A stretch of DNA of 64,000 bases from Ottelia alismoides (lineage: Eukaryota; Streptophyta; Magnoliopsida; Alismatales; Hydrocharitaceae), in assembly GCA_037367405.1 (NCBI GenBank), contig JAZKJV010005542.1:484501-548500 (forward strand), read 5' to 3'. This document shows, one piece after another, positions 1 through 14,229 of the stretch; within the stretch, counting starts at the first letter, position 1; each line of letters begins with the position of its first letter. The translations under genes and the position numbers were made by a program. The notes under the pieces are model-generated. The model saw only the letters and a list, made by a program, of their open reading frames with translations, did not search any database and was not told where the DNA came from.

Positions 1-640
1 ACTTTCACACAGTAACTCCAAAAATATAAAATCACCGCTATTAAATAGCTTATGAAAAGTTATATACAATTAGAGATGATTTTGATATGTTTTGAGTTTT
101 TATTTGAAAGATATGAGTCTGTGAAGTTGGGTTTTTGGATTTTTATTCTGTGTCTAAAATGAACACTGTGTGTTATTTTTGTATAAACTCAATTTTATAT
201 TTTTATTTACATTATTATTTACAACTTTCATGTACAAAATTTCTTCATTTGATGAATAAATAATAAAGAATAAAACAGGTGTCAAAAATTCATAAATAAA
301 GAATAAAAGAAATGGATTTTTATTCTGTTTTTGGCCCTTATCTCCCCCTACTCTATTCCTTGTCTACCAACTCAATTCTTGATTTGATCTCGAGGTTCAT
401 GGTCATAAAATATCTTCGATATTTTATTCCTTTTTCTTTCTTCTCTTTATTCTATAATATTGGCATTAAAAACCTTATTTTATACACAATAAATACAATA
501 AATAATGAATGCTATTACGCACAAATTGAGGCTATTTACATGCATTACCTAGGGTTTTTAAGGCCAAAATGATAGAATAAAAGTGATGAAATGGAGATTC
601 ATCAGTGCCCCCATCTCGAGCTCATCAACAAATGGTGTCG
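1..640 (+). repeat. Diverged AT-rich repeat R, copy 1 (cut by window start)
   Basis: This stretch aligns by eye with 11990-12625 and more weakly with 14230-14860. Shared landmarks in order are a 'tacaactttcatgtacaaa' block, a 'cttatctccccctact' block, a 'ggtcataaaatat' block, and the ending 'gatgaaatg..gattcatcag'. No protein is recognisable; the 86-codon open frame at 312-572 has AT-rich low-complexity composition and is probably chance. It could be part of an LTR or the untranslated region of an unidentified retroelement. Confidence 0.6.
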
Positions 641-3600
641 TTGTCAGGAAGCATGGCTTGTATATAGTTGTGTTATTTATTTCATTTTTTACCACCCCTT
701 TTATTCCAATAATGGTTTATATGTTCTAACCCTTCTATTTTGTTGACTTTATTGTGAGGTCCCACCGAGTGATGGGGGACTACTTAAGAGGACATGAACA
801 ACCTCACGAAGCAGAGGCCAACCTATTCTTAGTACGCTGGCATGAAAGAACTTCAAAAAATATCGAGGAGAAGAGTATAGCAGAATAAAATTAGCATAAT
901 TTTTATTTTAATTTTTCGTGTGAGAGAGATAGACATTATTATTATTATAATGATAAAGACTCTCAAGACACTTGAATGTTGCAGGCATATTTTACCAAGT
1001 GATGGTTCACTTGGGGGCCCATATAGTTTTATTGTGTTTTCTCACCTTCTATCTTTTATTCTCTCTATTTCCCACTTGTTTATTTTTATTTCTCACGATT
1101 TGTGCTTTTCGCCTCTTTTCTAGTTTGTGTCTTCACTGATTGAGCCCTTAGACATTAGGGTTGATTGCTCGGTATCTAGGTCCATATCCCTAATTATCTC
1201 ATGTGCCTATAGTCTCTGATACGTTTGGACTTAGATCAAATCAATTGGTTCTTCACGATAATAGCAATTCCTGATTAGGGTAATTTCAGCGATTGCATTG
1301 CATATTAGATTAGTTTAAAGTTACGTGTGGATCATTTTACATGTGGAGTAATGGAGCAAGGTACGCCTTCTATCCCGTGTATGCATTCATAATTTCTCAC
1401 ACAACGACTTTTCTAACTTCTCTCCCTGATTTATTGGACTTAAATAAACTGAGAATCGAAAATTCATTAGGTGATTATTATTGAAAATTACTTAAAGTGA
1501 AAATCTAAAAACTAAAATAAGGGAACTGCTAAATAAATTTGACCATAATTAAATCGGCAATGGACTTCATTGTACTGGGTTCATAAATCCCACATTTTTC
1601 AAGTACTTTCTAGAAAGAGTGAGGCACGACCCTAGGAATTAGAGCCAAAATCCCTGCATATTGCCATGTTGATTGACTGGATTCATGAAGTATTCGCCCG
1701 TCTATCGGTGTGTGGGCCAGTAGGGCTGAGTCCGCTTCTAGGTTTCATCTAAGGTATTGAGCATAGGGCAACTGCGAGTATGGATCTCTATCTCATCGTA
1801 CCACAGTCGAGTACCCTGCAAAGGTGAAGTATTGATTTCGCCTATCAGCTTCTTCCTCTATTCTTTGGATGAGTAGTGGATCCAGACCCAATAACAAGGA
1901 TTCTTAAAAAAGCACATGCTACACGTTACAAAGGAAGAGGGAAGTACATGACACTTGTCTGGTAGTACTCACTCTCCTTTAGGGTTAGCCGATAAGGACT
2001 TGCTATAAGATTGCCTAAATAACGAATAATAAAAACTACCAAGATAATAGTCAAACTATGATGGCTTCACTTGTATTGTGTTGGTGAATCCATTTGCTTT
2101 GTTGTCTGATAAATCCCTGACTTATCAGGTTATTATTGATTATTACCTCTTTAGCTCGAGTTCTTTCATCTAATTAACAATCAATTAACCTTAATTGACA
2201 AATATTTCTCTATAATTAATTAGCATTAATTATTGTCTTCTTAATAATTTGTCTCCATGTTGTATATTCATATTATATTGTGCATATATTTTATGTGTTT
2301 CTTTATTTACTAAAAAGCCAATAAAAATTAGGTTGCTATTGTACTTAATTAATTTAACATTAATCATAAATAAAAAATACAAATAGATAAGAAAAAGATA
2401 ATAAAATAAGTGTTTTCAAAACCTTAAAAATACTTAAAAATTATTACTATATATACTTGATGTATTTTCTCTTTGAGTTCTACATGAAAGTCTAGTTATT
2501 TTGTTTTTGATTTCATAAGTCTTTTCATATTTCTCTATTTGTCGATTGGACGATGTGGCCCAACTATATTCAACCATATTATTCGACCTTCTATTATAAA
2601 GCACTCTTAATTTAGGCCATCTAATCATTTTGACATGACGATTGTTATTCACTCCAGGCTGCTTTATTTCCTTTATCTTGAGATCAAACCATCCAGGTCA
2701 CTTGCACACATCCAATCTAAGACAGTTGGATCTTGATCCAATAGTCCACGTTTATCTTCAACCTCCAACATTCCTCATTCTCCAAGAGGTGTGATATTTC
2801 AACCACCAAATGTCCTCATTTTCCCTCTGTCAAAAGCTGTTCTTACGATCAACCTCCACTATCAACGTCTTCCCCTAACCTCCTTCTCCCTCGTTAACTA
2901 CTCATAGTCCATAAATCCTAACTTCTAGATCGATTGGAGGTAGTTGACATCACCGTCACAACTACATGTTAATCATCACGTTCCTCCTTCAAATATCATT
3001 TGCCTACCAATGTTATAGGGGATTAGCCATTCATGAGATTCATCCCAGCCTTTCGAACTTATAGTGACAGAGATTTGGTGAGAAAGCGAGCGACAAAGGA
3101 GCATAATCTTGGTGAGATACAAGGTGCATACACCTTGATGCAGACCTCCATTAACGAGTTCCATCGAGCTTGGTCTCTTCGTCGGGGATTGAAAGCGATA
3201 ACCTGAAGATTGAAGCTTCACCCATACCTCGATTTCACCTTCAATTTCATCTCCAATCCATCTCCAGTTCGAGGTCAATTCTCATATCTTCACGAGTTTG
3301 GCATTATCTCCATTTTATTACACTTCAATCTCTCCATGTATCATACATCCGATCTACTCTCCACCATCATTGTACATTTCTGAACCATATGTATTCCTCC
3401 TTTTCTCGTCTCCACTTCTCCTTGATCGTGACTACATCAAAACTTCTCCACACTCACACTTCTTGGAGAACCCATTAGGGCTTAAGTTCCACTACCTCCG
3501 ACGAGCCCCCATTTCACCCCGAGAACTTTGTTTTTGCTTTGCTTTGGTTCTCTAGCATATGCAGGGACTTCCTTCCGTTATTGATCACAGAGAATAATGG

Positions 3601-3939
3601 AGTTCTAAGTTCAGTTATCTTCATTAGAGGAGCATCATCGACAGAACTCCACAGAGCATCTTTTCTTTCCTTAAGACCTTCCTCTACTTCACCAAGCATC
3701 CAGTGATAAATCACTAATTCATCATCTTTATTCATCTATTTTGGCTTAAAATCCCTTACAAAACACCTATAAATAGAATTAATTCTCACTCTTTAATAAT
3801 CAATATACATATGTAAATAATGTATTATTATCATTATTTTAACTCAAAATAAATAAATAAAGGAAAAATAAAGAGAAAGAAGGCTGTATATATGAAATAA
3901 ATACAGGTTGATCCCGACCTTGAAAGTAGGTCAAGACTT
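641..3939. other. Intergenic, no gene recognised
   Basis: AT-rich sequence with many stops in all frames. Short open frames around 2976-3555 lie on both strands and show no recognisable family, so I read them as chance. No RNA gene or terminal repeat pair was recognised. It is probably decayed transposon DNA like its surroundings. Confidence 0.5.
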
Positions 3940-5170
3940 GACCTAATCGACAAAGAATAAAGTAAGGGAGATAGGTCACGTCAAAAGTTGATCGCGGTCA
4001 ACTCCCCCCTTGCACCTGATTTGACACGGATCTATATTTTTGCAATTTCCGCCATTTTTCGTGGATGATCTATCGATCAATCGCCTTCTCTTCCTTCACA
4101 ATAAATGATAATTAATCTTTGTACATCCACGCCCAGCTTGTAAATCTGTTGTACATATCATCGATTCTTTGCTATTGTCCTGTCAATAAGGGTGCATTTC
4201 AATGTTTATAAATAAAGAACTCTGTTCCTCCTTCCAATTTTGGTCATCCCCCAAGCCCTAAAGCTCTAGATCTCGGCCAAAGAGAAGCACTCTCGTGATA
4301 GGAGAGGATCCCCTGAGGTCCAAGATGCTTGCGGAAGCGGGAGGTACACCCAGGCAGCGCTCCGACGATCGTCCTACTTCCTGGCGTCCAACCATGTCTG
4401 AGTTAAGCCATTTATCTTATATAGCTTAGGTTTAATCATAGGATCGTTTTTATGCATTCAGTTCATGTTTTAAGTAGTTAATTAGTTAGATTAGCTCGAT
4501 TCGAAGATCATCGGAGCTCCACTTGGGCGAACATTTCCATAGTACTCTGCTTGTTCCCGCTCGCGTCGACCACCACCATTTCACTCCTCGTCACTTCTCC
4601 ACCTCGTTCCACCATCCCTTCACCCCAGATTAGCATTTGATTGGGTCCACTGTATTTCTTCCACTATCCTCACTAGAGCACACCTCTGTTCTCCCCACCC
4701 TCAACGATTCCACGCCTAATCAGGTCGAGGCAGTTTGCCCTCGACTCGTGTTCTTTTCTACGCAGGTCAGAAGCCCGATGGAGCCCTCTGGGGCTCGAAT
4801 GGTCTCAACTTGAAGTTCTCCAAGTGGTGTTTCTTCTTTGAGCATCCATGGGCCTATCGACGGCCTCCAGATCTATTTGAGGCATCTGGAGCATTTGTCG
4901 GATCACCAGGAGCATCGAGAGCCTCTCGACGGAGGGAATGGAGGTCGAAGGAGCCAGCGCGTTGAAATCAAAGCTCGCCCTAAGTGAGTTCATTCCCAGT
5001 TCTTCCAACTGCCACCTCCACCGTCCAATCAAGATCTACGCTCTAGACGCAGCAGCCACTGTAGGATCAAGTCATCCCCGACCATTTGATCCTCCTTGCC
5101 GATCTAATCTAGGTTGTCCGAGCACGAAGCGTTATCGGGCCACCAGCTAGCAATGCGTGTCAAGTGGATA
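3940..5170 (+). repeat. GC-rich LTR-like block X0, plus orientation
   Basis: A GC-richer island in AT-rich DNA. It starts with a 'gcggtcaactccccc' motif near 4000, has a TATA box (TATAAATA, 4207-4214) and ends with sequence near 5130-5190 that matches, in reverse complement, the 'ccaacggctgg...ttatccacgtggcgtg' stretch near 10340-10410. Two related blocks (10261-11480 and 12626-13730) run in the opposite orientation. The promoter-like TATA plus repeated occurrence suggests an LTR remnant, but no internal coding region, PBS or target-site duplication was found. Confidence 0.4.
4207..4214 (+). promoter_or_regulatory. TATA box in LTR-like block X0
   Basis: TATAAATA in a GTTTATAAATAAA context. 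Block X2 carries the same context on the minus strand at 13454-13461. Confidence 0.35.
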
Positions 5171-6690
5171 ACGCCCAACCGTTGGATGCACGCCTTATGG
5201 GGTAAATTGCATATCTCGCCCCACCTTTGTTATTTTATTATTTATCCCTGTAAATAAAAGTTAACGTTATAAATAATGTGGACATTTTGCACATATGCCC
5301 ATGTATTTATTTAAATTTCATTTGTGTCCAGTCCAACTCAGCTCATGTGTTATCCTACGTGAGCTAGGAAAATTGCAGACACCCCTGCAAGTTTTTGAAT
5401 TTATATTTAGTCTAATAAATTGTTATTAACGTTGTATATTTTTGTAAAAATTACTGGAAGGCCCCTGAACTTTCTGATATTTGCATTTCGGTTCCTTCCA
5501 AGCTGCGTCAAATGTAGTCCCACATGATGGGCATTTTGCATGTGTACCCTAGCAGGTTTTGTAATTGTAAAATAGTCTTTAAAATTTAAATAAATGTTTA
5601 ATGTTGGCCAATTTACAACTGTGCCCCTGGAGTTTATTCTTATTGTATTTATGCCCCTCCTAGGACATATATTTTTGTAGTTTTTATCTATTTATTTAAT
5701 ATAGCTAATGTGCTCCTAAAAATCCACAAAAACAGGGTTACATGCTATATTCCATGTATATTCACACCCATATTTTTGCTTGGCATTTTTTGCATCTTAC
5801 CATTTATTAAAAATGAAAAGGAGCTTATATATTCCGTATTTAAATTATAAAATACCAAAAATTATAAAAACATTTTTAAAAAATACAAGAAAAATATATA
5901 TATATATATATATATAGTTTATATATTTATATATTGAGTCCAGAAAACAAAAACTTCTAAAAATAGAAAAATAAAAATGATAAAAAAACTTAAAGCTCCA
6001 AAATCTAGCAAAAATTATAAAATTCTACAAAAAACCAAAAAAATCTTTCTGTTTTATAATTATATATATATATATATATTTATTTATTTATTTATTTATT
6101 TATATATATATCAAAATTGATTTGGGTAATTTTGGGACCTATTTACTATTTTTAGATATCCAAATCAATTTCGGGGATTATATTTAATCCCTTCTTTGTG
6201 ATATTTTTTATTTTAAAAATATATAAAATTATCGAAAATTCCAGAAAAATAACAAAAAATTAGAAAAATATAAAAATAAAAAACATATTTATTATATTTT
6301 ACCTTTTTCTTCTATTTATATATTTATAGTATATATATATATATCTTATATTGTATTTGTACATATACAAATATACATATATCTATATAATATATATATA
6401 TTCAAATAAAAAATAAATATAAAAATTGAAAAATATAAAAAGAAAATACAAAATTACAAACCCAAAAATTAAAAAATGTAAAATTTAAAATCCACAAAAA
6501 TAATAACATGGATAAGAGATAAAAGATAGAATTTTTGTGCATCATTTGTGCCTCCTCCTACTATTTGTTCCCAGTGTTCGACCTCTACACGTACTTACAC
6601 CTATACGCTTTTACTGTAGAGTTATAATAAATTTTAACTTCACGTTTTGTATACTTATTTGTTGATTCTAATTATGGGTTATCTGTTGAT
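5171..6690. repeat. AT-rich repeat flank with TA and TTTA microsatellites
   Basis: No gene. The left part has phrases of the type 'attttgcacatatgccc' that recur in reverse complement at 9820-10230, so it belongs to the same repeat unit as X0. The remainder is A/T-rich, with (TA)n near 5894-5915 and (TA)n/(TTTA)n near 6058-6112. Confidence 0.55.
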
Positions 6691-8990
6691 TAATTGAGGT
6701 TTGTTGAGCAGTCAACGCATCGACTGGATCTCTCACCTTGTGAGATTTCCAGACCCTCTCCAAATCTCAATTATCAGGCACCAAGGTCCAGTCTTAGAGG
6801 GCATGTGGTGTCCGACAAATCGGATCTGACAATCATTGTATCGACCACTCTCACGACACATGGTACCCAATCCGATGCGTCTCAATAATAATTAACCCAC
6901 AAAAATTGGATAAATCAAATAAAAATGATGCGAGCTAAAATTTGTTATAACACTAAAAAATGCATATAGTGACAAGTAGTGCATAGGTCGAACTCAGGGA
7001 GCAAACGGTGTGTAGAGTAATGAGTAATTAATTATTTATAATTATTGATAATTATCCATGCATTTTTATTGTATTTTCTACATTTTCTTGTTTTTATGTG
7101 AGTTTTTAACTATATTTGATTTTTGTAGATTTTTAATTGTTATATATTTAAAATTTAAAATTTTATACTTTCTTTTTAATTTTGCAAATTCTTTATTTCT
7201 TTTTTTAAAATAAATATATGTTTATATATAATAATGGTATTATAAATAATATAGGAAATATATAATATATATATATATAGTATATATAAGTTATTATATT
7301 TTTAGATATATCAAAATATAATCAAATTAAATAAAATGAAATATTTTTGTTATTTTTATCTTTTCCTCTATTTTTGGTAAAGTTTTAGAATTTTTGCTGG
7401 TTTTATGTATTTTTGAAAGCAATAAAATACATAAAATAGTGAACAAAATAAATAGACGAACTTGTTTTAGGTTTAATAAGTATAAATAATCCAAAATTAA
7501 CCTAAAACCATTTTTACTATATAGTTTATATTATTCCGAAAATTCAAAAACATAAAGATATATTTTTGGATTTTCCTTTAACTTTTGCTAATTGTTATAA
7601 GATTTTTAGGGTTATGTCATATTTAGGGTTTATACATTGTATTTTTTTGGGGGTTTTGGATATATCATAATATATATATAATATAGATAATATATTTTGG
7701 GGAATTTCTAGAGTAAATTTTCTAATTTTTATGGGTTTTAATATTTGGACAAGGTGAAAATGCATGTTTTGTATTTTTAATAATAGAAAAATTAAGTTTA
7801 ATGCCAAATAAAAATTAGACGAGGTCAAGCATAATTTCAAGCACTCAAATTAATTTTCCTAATTTTATGAAGCAATAAAAATATTTAATATGCATGAAAT
7901 AAATAAAAATAAAGACTGTAGTTTAGAGGGACCTATTTGCAATATATGGAAACTTAAAATTCTTCTAATAACATGTCCAACAACTACAAGGGCACCTAAG
8001 AAAATTTCACAAGAAGCACCTCACGTGGTGACATAAATAGGATTGAAATGAGAATACAAGTAAGTTTCAGGGTATTAGTGCAATGGGACAATACGGGGTG
8101 GGTAGTTTCTAAGGTGGTGGTCAGAGTGGGTACCCGTTCTGATTTTGCCTTCTCGAGGATGAGCCATGTGCATCGAAATGATGGATAAGAGAACTGAGCT
8201 CGCCAAAAAAGTGCTTGGGAATTCTAAGTACTTATTCAAGATGACTCCATCAGATACATATATCTTTCTTTCAGATGGAGAGAGGCCCAGAAACAAGGGA
8301 TTTCCCCTTTTCGATTGAGCCCCCTCTTTCTCACTATCAAGATCAATCCAGAAACCTATACACACCCTTGAGTCTCGGTTTTACAGTCACATATTATTTT
8401 ATTGAGGAGAAAGAGCTAGAATCTAAAAGCACCCTCCACCATATATAGTTGGAGTCGTGATTTTCATTCCCACCTCGTAGAATAGGTATAGTGCCCTCGC
8501 ATATTGCAAATGAGTCTTCCCCCTCCTCTGTCCCAGCTGGCGTACCTCAAATTATTACACGTACTTAAATATTTATAGGACTTAATATAAAATTTAAAAA
8601 TGTGGAGTGTTGAAGTGCAATATAACTCAGAGAGACACGTGAGTGGGGTGTGAGGCCTGATCGTGCAGCTGGGGTCACACTATATCACGCGCCACTTGAA
8701 AGGGATGGTCTTGAGGTGACGCCGGTTCAACTTGAATCAAGGGCCCATATTAGGTCTAGGTATGTGATAACCGCAGATTATCGAGGGTCTAAATACGTCG
8801 CTGTGGCGACCCACAATAAAATGTGATTAATCAACAATCAACCCACACTAAGATCAATGAATTAGAAATAATGTGGAGTCAAAATTTATTTTTAACTCTA
8901 CATAAAAGATGTATAGATGCAAGTACGTAGAGAGTTCGAACACAAGGAGCAAGCAGGGTAATTCAAGCAAATGCAAGCACAAGTATGTGT
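6691..8990. other. Repeat-derived intergenic DNA, no gene
   Basis: No recognisable protein. Two plus-strand phrases resemble each other, 'gtcgaactcagggagcaa' near 6988 and 'gttcgaacacaaggagcaa' near 8937, which suggests two copies of the same repeat boundary. A TA microsatellite lies near 7265-7280. The short open frames (for example 7595-7840 and 8075-8365, minus) look like chance. Confidence 0.45.
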
Positions 8991-10260
8991 GTGTGATAAG
9001 TCTACACTAAGCAAGCAAACAAAGCAATTTTTTTTGTGGGTTTTTAATTTTTAAAAATTTTTTTTATTTTTATTTAATTTTTAATTTTGTATTTTGATTT
9101 TTAATTTTCTGATTTTTATATTTTATATTTTATATTTTTTTATTTCTTTTTTTTTATATTGGAAAGTAAAGACAATATAATAGGAGGCAAGCTAAAATAT
9201 TTATAAAAATGCACAAAAATACTAAAAAATCCAGAAATAAAATGTTTTTGGTCTTTTTAGGGTTTTTTACTTTTTTGTGATTTTTGGGGATTTTTCAAGG
9301 TGTTTTTGATATTTTTAAATACTGAAATAAGAGAAAACAATGACAAAGTTGCTGGCTGTGAGTAAAATAGGAGTTAAAAATAGCAAACAGCAACCAAAAT
9401 TTTTCACACTATTTTTCAAATGAAGAGGACAAAATCAGGAACAAACAGGAACTGAGTTTGTGATTTTTGGATTTTTCTTTGGTTTTATATATTTTTTTGC
9501 AGTTTTTGAGTGTTTTCTAAATTTTTAAGGTTTTTCTTTTGAGATTTTTAGTGATTTTTGGACTGACACTAAAATAGGTTAAAATAGACACTAGGTGATT
9601 TTTTTGGAATTTTTGGAGGTGTTTTAATATTTTTTTGGTATTTTCTAAGCTAGACAGTGCACAAAAAGGGTGTTTTTGATTTTTAATAAATATGAAAATA
9701 GAATGAAATCAAAAACTAAATAGATGGCGTTAAAGCACAGGTGCACAGGAGCCTAAGTCTATTTTTGTGGAATTTTTGGGCTTAAGATGATATTTCAAAT
9801 AAATACAACAAGCATCCAAGCATTAAACAGTTCTGGCAGGGGTATATGTGCAATATCCAAAACATCCAGGGGCATACATGCAATTTTTCCACGAAAGTTT
9901 ACACTCAAACTTGCATTTAAAGGATTAAAACCAAATAGCCAAACCCGCAAGGGTATCTGAGCAATTTACCCACCAGAGTGCGTGACTCGCACGCGCCTGG
10001 AAAGGGTATTTTTGCAATATCACAAAGTTCCAAGGGGTTCAATGCAGTTTCTCCAAAATATTACAACTTAAAGCAAACATTCATGGACTTAAGAGAAATA
10101 AATAAACCCCAGGGGGGTCCTTGCAAAATACCCAGCCCCCTCACGCGCACGGGCACGTGAGGTGACGTGGATTGGACCTCGGTGCAAATAAGCAAAGTTC
10201 GGGGGTCTCTGATGCAAATATTACAAAATATTTAAACTACAGACGAAAGTTTAAAAACTA
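8991..10260 (-). repeat. AT-rich flank of LTR-like block X1
   Basis: T-rich and A-rich low-complexity DNA, followed near 9840-10250 by repeated phrases like 'aggggcatacatgcaattt'. These correspond in reverse complement to 5200-5570. No coding signal. Confidence 0.5.
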
Positions 10261-11480
10261 AATACTAAATACAAAAATGGCGAGGGTTGAGATGCAAAAT
10301 ACCCTCGCCCGAGCGCTCTGACGAAGACGCGTGGCACGCATCCAACGGCTGGGCGACGAGACGCGATCCAACGGCTGGATGCGAACCACTTATCCACGTG
10401 GCGTGTCCTGAGCGGTCGATGACGCTTGGGCTCGTGCGGCTGAGATTAGATCCCCCTGGGTTGATCTGACGGTCGAGGCTGAGGAAGATCCAACGGCCCA
10501 CAAGCGAACTGGAGCTGCGGCTCGATCGTGCGGTGGAGACGCAAGGAGGAAGAACGGGGAAGAAGGACGGCGAAGGCGAACTTCCCCGTCTCCGATCTCG
10601 CTCCTCCGGCGGTGGATGGGCTCCAAAATGGAGCTGCAAGCTCCTGGGAGGTCCTTCTACTGACTGGACGGCTCGGATTCGCCGGAGGGGCGTCGAGGTG
10701 CTGGCGCGAAGGCGGCGGAGCTTCACGCTCCAGGTATCTCCGACGAAGGCGCAAAATCGCCCTCCAGGTGCTTTCAAAGCTCTTGGACCTGCAAAAAGAG
10801 GTGAGAAGGCCCAGGGCAAATTGCCTGGGCCTCGCGGAAGCGTGGGGATAGGTGTAGCGAGATGGCGGCGAAGGGCCGGAGTTGCGCTCCGGCGATGATG
10901 TTCGATTGGGTGAAATACGCGATGGGACTTAAGATTTTTTTGGGGTTTTTGAAGCCTAAGCCAACAGGAATAAAATGCAATAAAGAAATAGCGGGGGGAC
11001 TGCCCTCGATGGCCGGAGCCAGAGGATGAAGGGTACCTCGACCGGCGAGCTTGCGGGAGGTGGTGGAAGCGCCTCCGACCTCGGGAGCCTTGGCTGAAGA
11101 GCCTAGGACGAAGCTGTCACCTCCGGGGAGCTCTGGAGCACGAAAGAAGCGCGAGGGGTGGACCGAAGGGCGTTCAAACCTGGGGAGGAAGATGAAGGTT
11201 CTTATTTAAGGCGTGGCGAGGCGTGATTTTGGGAGCAAGAGCACGCGCGCATGATGAAGATTTTGCGTGATCTGGGAGCATGGCGTGGCTCAGCGATGAT
11301 AGGGGAAACTTCCCAAGAAGGAATCGAGGGGAGAAGACGAACGGATCGAGCTCGGAAATTGGGGGAAATCGGGGCGAAATCACGGTGTCAGAAGGTGGCA
11401 GGCTTTGGTCGGGGGAGTTGACCGGGGTCAACTCTAGACCACACCTGGTTGGTCCACGTGGACCAACCAGGAAAAAGCCC
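10261..11480 (-). repeat. GC-rich LTR-like block X1, minus orientation
   Basis: GC-rich block with several overlapping open frames on both strands (such as 10265-10819 minus and 10533-10898 plus). All are open because stop codons are rare in GC-rich DNA, and none shows a family motif. It is homologous to X0 in reverse orientation: a 'ggagttgaccggggtcaactc' match near 11413-11434 and a weak minus-strand TATA (TTAAATAAG) at 11201-11208. I read it as an LTR remnant, not a gene. Confidence 0.4.
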
Positions 11481-11989
11481 TGGAAATTGTTTTATTAATT
11501 CATTTAAAAATAGAAATCGGTTGAATTAAATTATGGTTATAAAATAAAAAATGTTTAATTTTTTATGTAGTATTTTATTCTGATTTTTATTTATTTTTAT
11601 GACTTACATTTTTACAAGTTACCTTTTTAACCCTATATAGGTGTATTATCTATATATTTTAGTATTTTATTTTTATTTTGTGTCTTTTAATTTATTTATT
11701 TTTGCTTATTATTTTATAAAAACATAAAGTACTTTTATGTACATAAATATATTTTTATTTTATTTTTCTGATATGTTTTGTATATTTAATAAAATACAAG
11801 TATTATTTGTACAGGTATATGTATAGGCAGTATACCTAGGTATCCTTTATACAAGTATTTTTATTTTGTGATTTCTTTGCATTTTTATTCGGGTTTTAAT
11901 GTACATATATATTATAAGTAACATATAATTATAAAAACATAAACATGCAAGAATAATGAATAAAGAATAAATTGAATATTTTAATCTGC
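11481..11989. other. AT-rich spacer, no gene
   Basis: Low-complexity A/T sequence between block X1 and repeat R copy 2. A similar AT-rich spacer follows block X2 at 13731-14229. Nothing else seen. Confidence 0.5.
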
Positions 11990-12625
11990 ACAAGTATACA
12001 ATGAGGGTCCAAAAGTCAACTTTCAAACCGTAGCTCCGCCAAATGCGAAACCACCACCATTGGATAGATTATTTTATTCTATATACAATTAAAGGTGAGT
12101 AGGCTGCATTTGGAGTTTTTATTTGTGAGATACAGGTCTGGGAAGTTGGCATTCTGGATTTTTATTCAGACCATAACTTTTTATCTGTACATTATTTTTC
12201 TGTGAAATCAATTTTGTATTTTTCTTTATTTTATTATCTACAACTTTCATGTACAAAGTTTCTTTATTTGATGTATAAAAAGTGGAACCAAAAATAGGTC
12301 CCAAAAAGAATAAAGAATGAATAAAATGTATAGGTATTTTATCTGTGTTCCTGACCTTATCTCCCCCTACTTTATTCCTTGTCGACCTATTCATCAAGAT
12401 GCCTAGGTCTCAGGGGTTTTGGGTCATAAAATATTTACAATATTTTATTCTTTTTCTTTTCTTTATTTATTCTATAATTTTGGCCTTAATTACAGTAATT
12501 TACACACTGTTTAGATGCACATGCATGAATGCTAAGATGCTTGATTTAAGGCTATTTACAGGCATTTGCTAGGGTTTTTGGTGCCAAAATGATAGAATAA
12601 AGAAGATGAAATGTGGATTCATCAG
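11990..12625 (+). repeat. Diverged AT-rich repeat R, copy 2
   Basis: Best match to 1-640 by eye, collinear over about 550 bp with the same order of landmarks and the same ending (gatgaaatgtggattcatcag). Open frames inside differ between copies, which argues against coding. Confidence 0.6.
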
Positions 12626-13730
12626 TATGCTACACGGTCGGATGGTGGCTCGAGGCTCATGAAGAACATGGAAGAAAGTCTTCCCTATTTAACTCAAATC
12701 TACCAATGCTCCTAGCTCCGGTGGTCTTTCTCGCTCTTGAGCGGCTCAATCCGCTCATGGATCTCCTCTGCACTTGCAAGGCTACTCCCGAAGATCCAAA
12801 CCTCATCGGAGGAGTCCTGGAGAGGCTTTCTTACTCCTGCACATGGGACTGAGTTCTTCCTTTGATTCTGCTTCCAGGTGGCTTCCTGGAGTCTAATCCT
12901 GCACAAAAGAATGCAGGGCTTGAGGGCTATCTCCTCAACCCAATGAATGAAGCTAAAAACATCAAAATGGAGGTGGACAATGAGTCTTTGGCGATGGTTA
13001 CAAAGTGAGACTCGATTCGTTGATTTAGAGCAAATCGGGTTGATGGGGGGAAATGATGAAGAGCGAAGGGCAATGAAATGTGATGGTTAGGTGGGTTTGA
13101 AACCAGTATAGTACTCCGGAATAGTGGCCGAAGCTCTAATCTCCGACGAACGAAGATTTCAAATTTAAGCTAAAATATGCTAAATCAATGAGAAATAAAA
13201 GTAATATTACAGTAAGAATTAAAAGGCGATCATAAAAAGCTAAGGCTAACAGCTCATACATGCCTGGGGACAAGGAGTAGAGACCTCCGTCAGAGCTGGA
13301 GCATGATGATCGTGGATCACTCCTCAATCGTTCTTTCTCCTTGTTGACACCTCGATTGACTTCATGTTGTCACTAAGGATCTTGAGCTCTATGAGGATTG
13401 AGTTTACATACAACATAAAGGGATCAAAATGCAAAAAGAAAGTCGAGGGTTTTTATTTATAAACAGAGGACCGATGACTTGGGGAGTTGGATTGCGTGAG
13501 GAAGAAGATGGGTTGATGGAGGCTAGAAGATATGCGTGGAAGATGGACATGGGGTGTGCAGCAAGGGAGGAGCTCAATGAAGAGGGGATGCATGGAGGAA
13601 GGGGAAAAATTTAGAGAAGAGGGCGACCTCATGACTCTAACGGAGTCGGAACTCGAGCAAGGATAGTTGGTCGATGGTCAACATTCCTTACACTCTCATC
13701 GGTCCACGTAGGATCGAATTAGACAGGAAT
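12626..13730 (-). repeat. LTR-like block X2, minus orientation
   Basis: Same layout as X1, about 2.25 kb further on. It has a 'gccgaagctc..tctccga' stretch near 13122-13145, a minus-strand TATA (plus-strand tatttata, 13454-13461) and a 'ggtcgatggtcaac' motif near 13668. No PBS or polypurine tract was found beside it, and no reliable gene. Confidence 0.35.
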
Positions 13731-14229
13731 TAAATGCCTTATTGATTCAATTAAAAATAGTAAATAATTTTATTAATTAAAATTCAAACATGAAAAAAAA
13801 TCTTATTTTTAAACTATTTTATGGGCATTTTTATTTATTTTTACAACCTTATTATTAGGTGTTAATTTTTACAAGTATGTGCATAGGTATATTTACCTAT
13901 ATTTTAGGTATTTTATTTTTATTTTGTATTTTGTATTTTTAACTTTTACAATTATATGTACATATTTTATATATTTATAATATAATTAAATATATATTTA
14001 CATATTTTATTTTAGTTTTATGATTTTATTTATGTACTTAAATACATACATGTATATATGTTATATGTATAATATGTATATCTAGTTTCATATGTTATTT
14101 AATTTAATGTAATTTTAATGGTTTATTCTGTATTTGTATTTTTCATATATTTCAAAAAAATATACAATTATTTAAAAATACAATAAGAATAAAAATATTA
14201 AGGATAAATTATATGAATAAAATATACAG
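13731..14229. other. AT-rich spacer, no gene
   Basis: Low-complexity A/T sequence corresponding in position to 11481-11989. No motif recognised. Confidence 0.5.

Noticed and set aside
10265..10898. Overlapping long frames in the GC-rich block
   Set aside because: They overlap on both strands in several frames, as expected from GC-rich sequence with few stops, and the block recurs as a promoter-bearing repeat.
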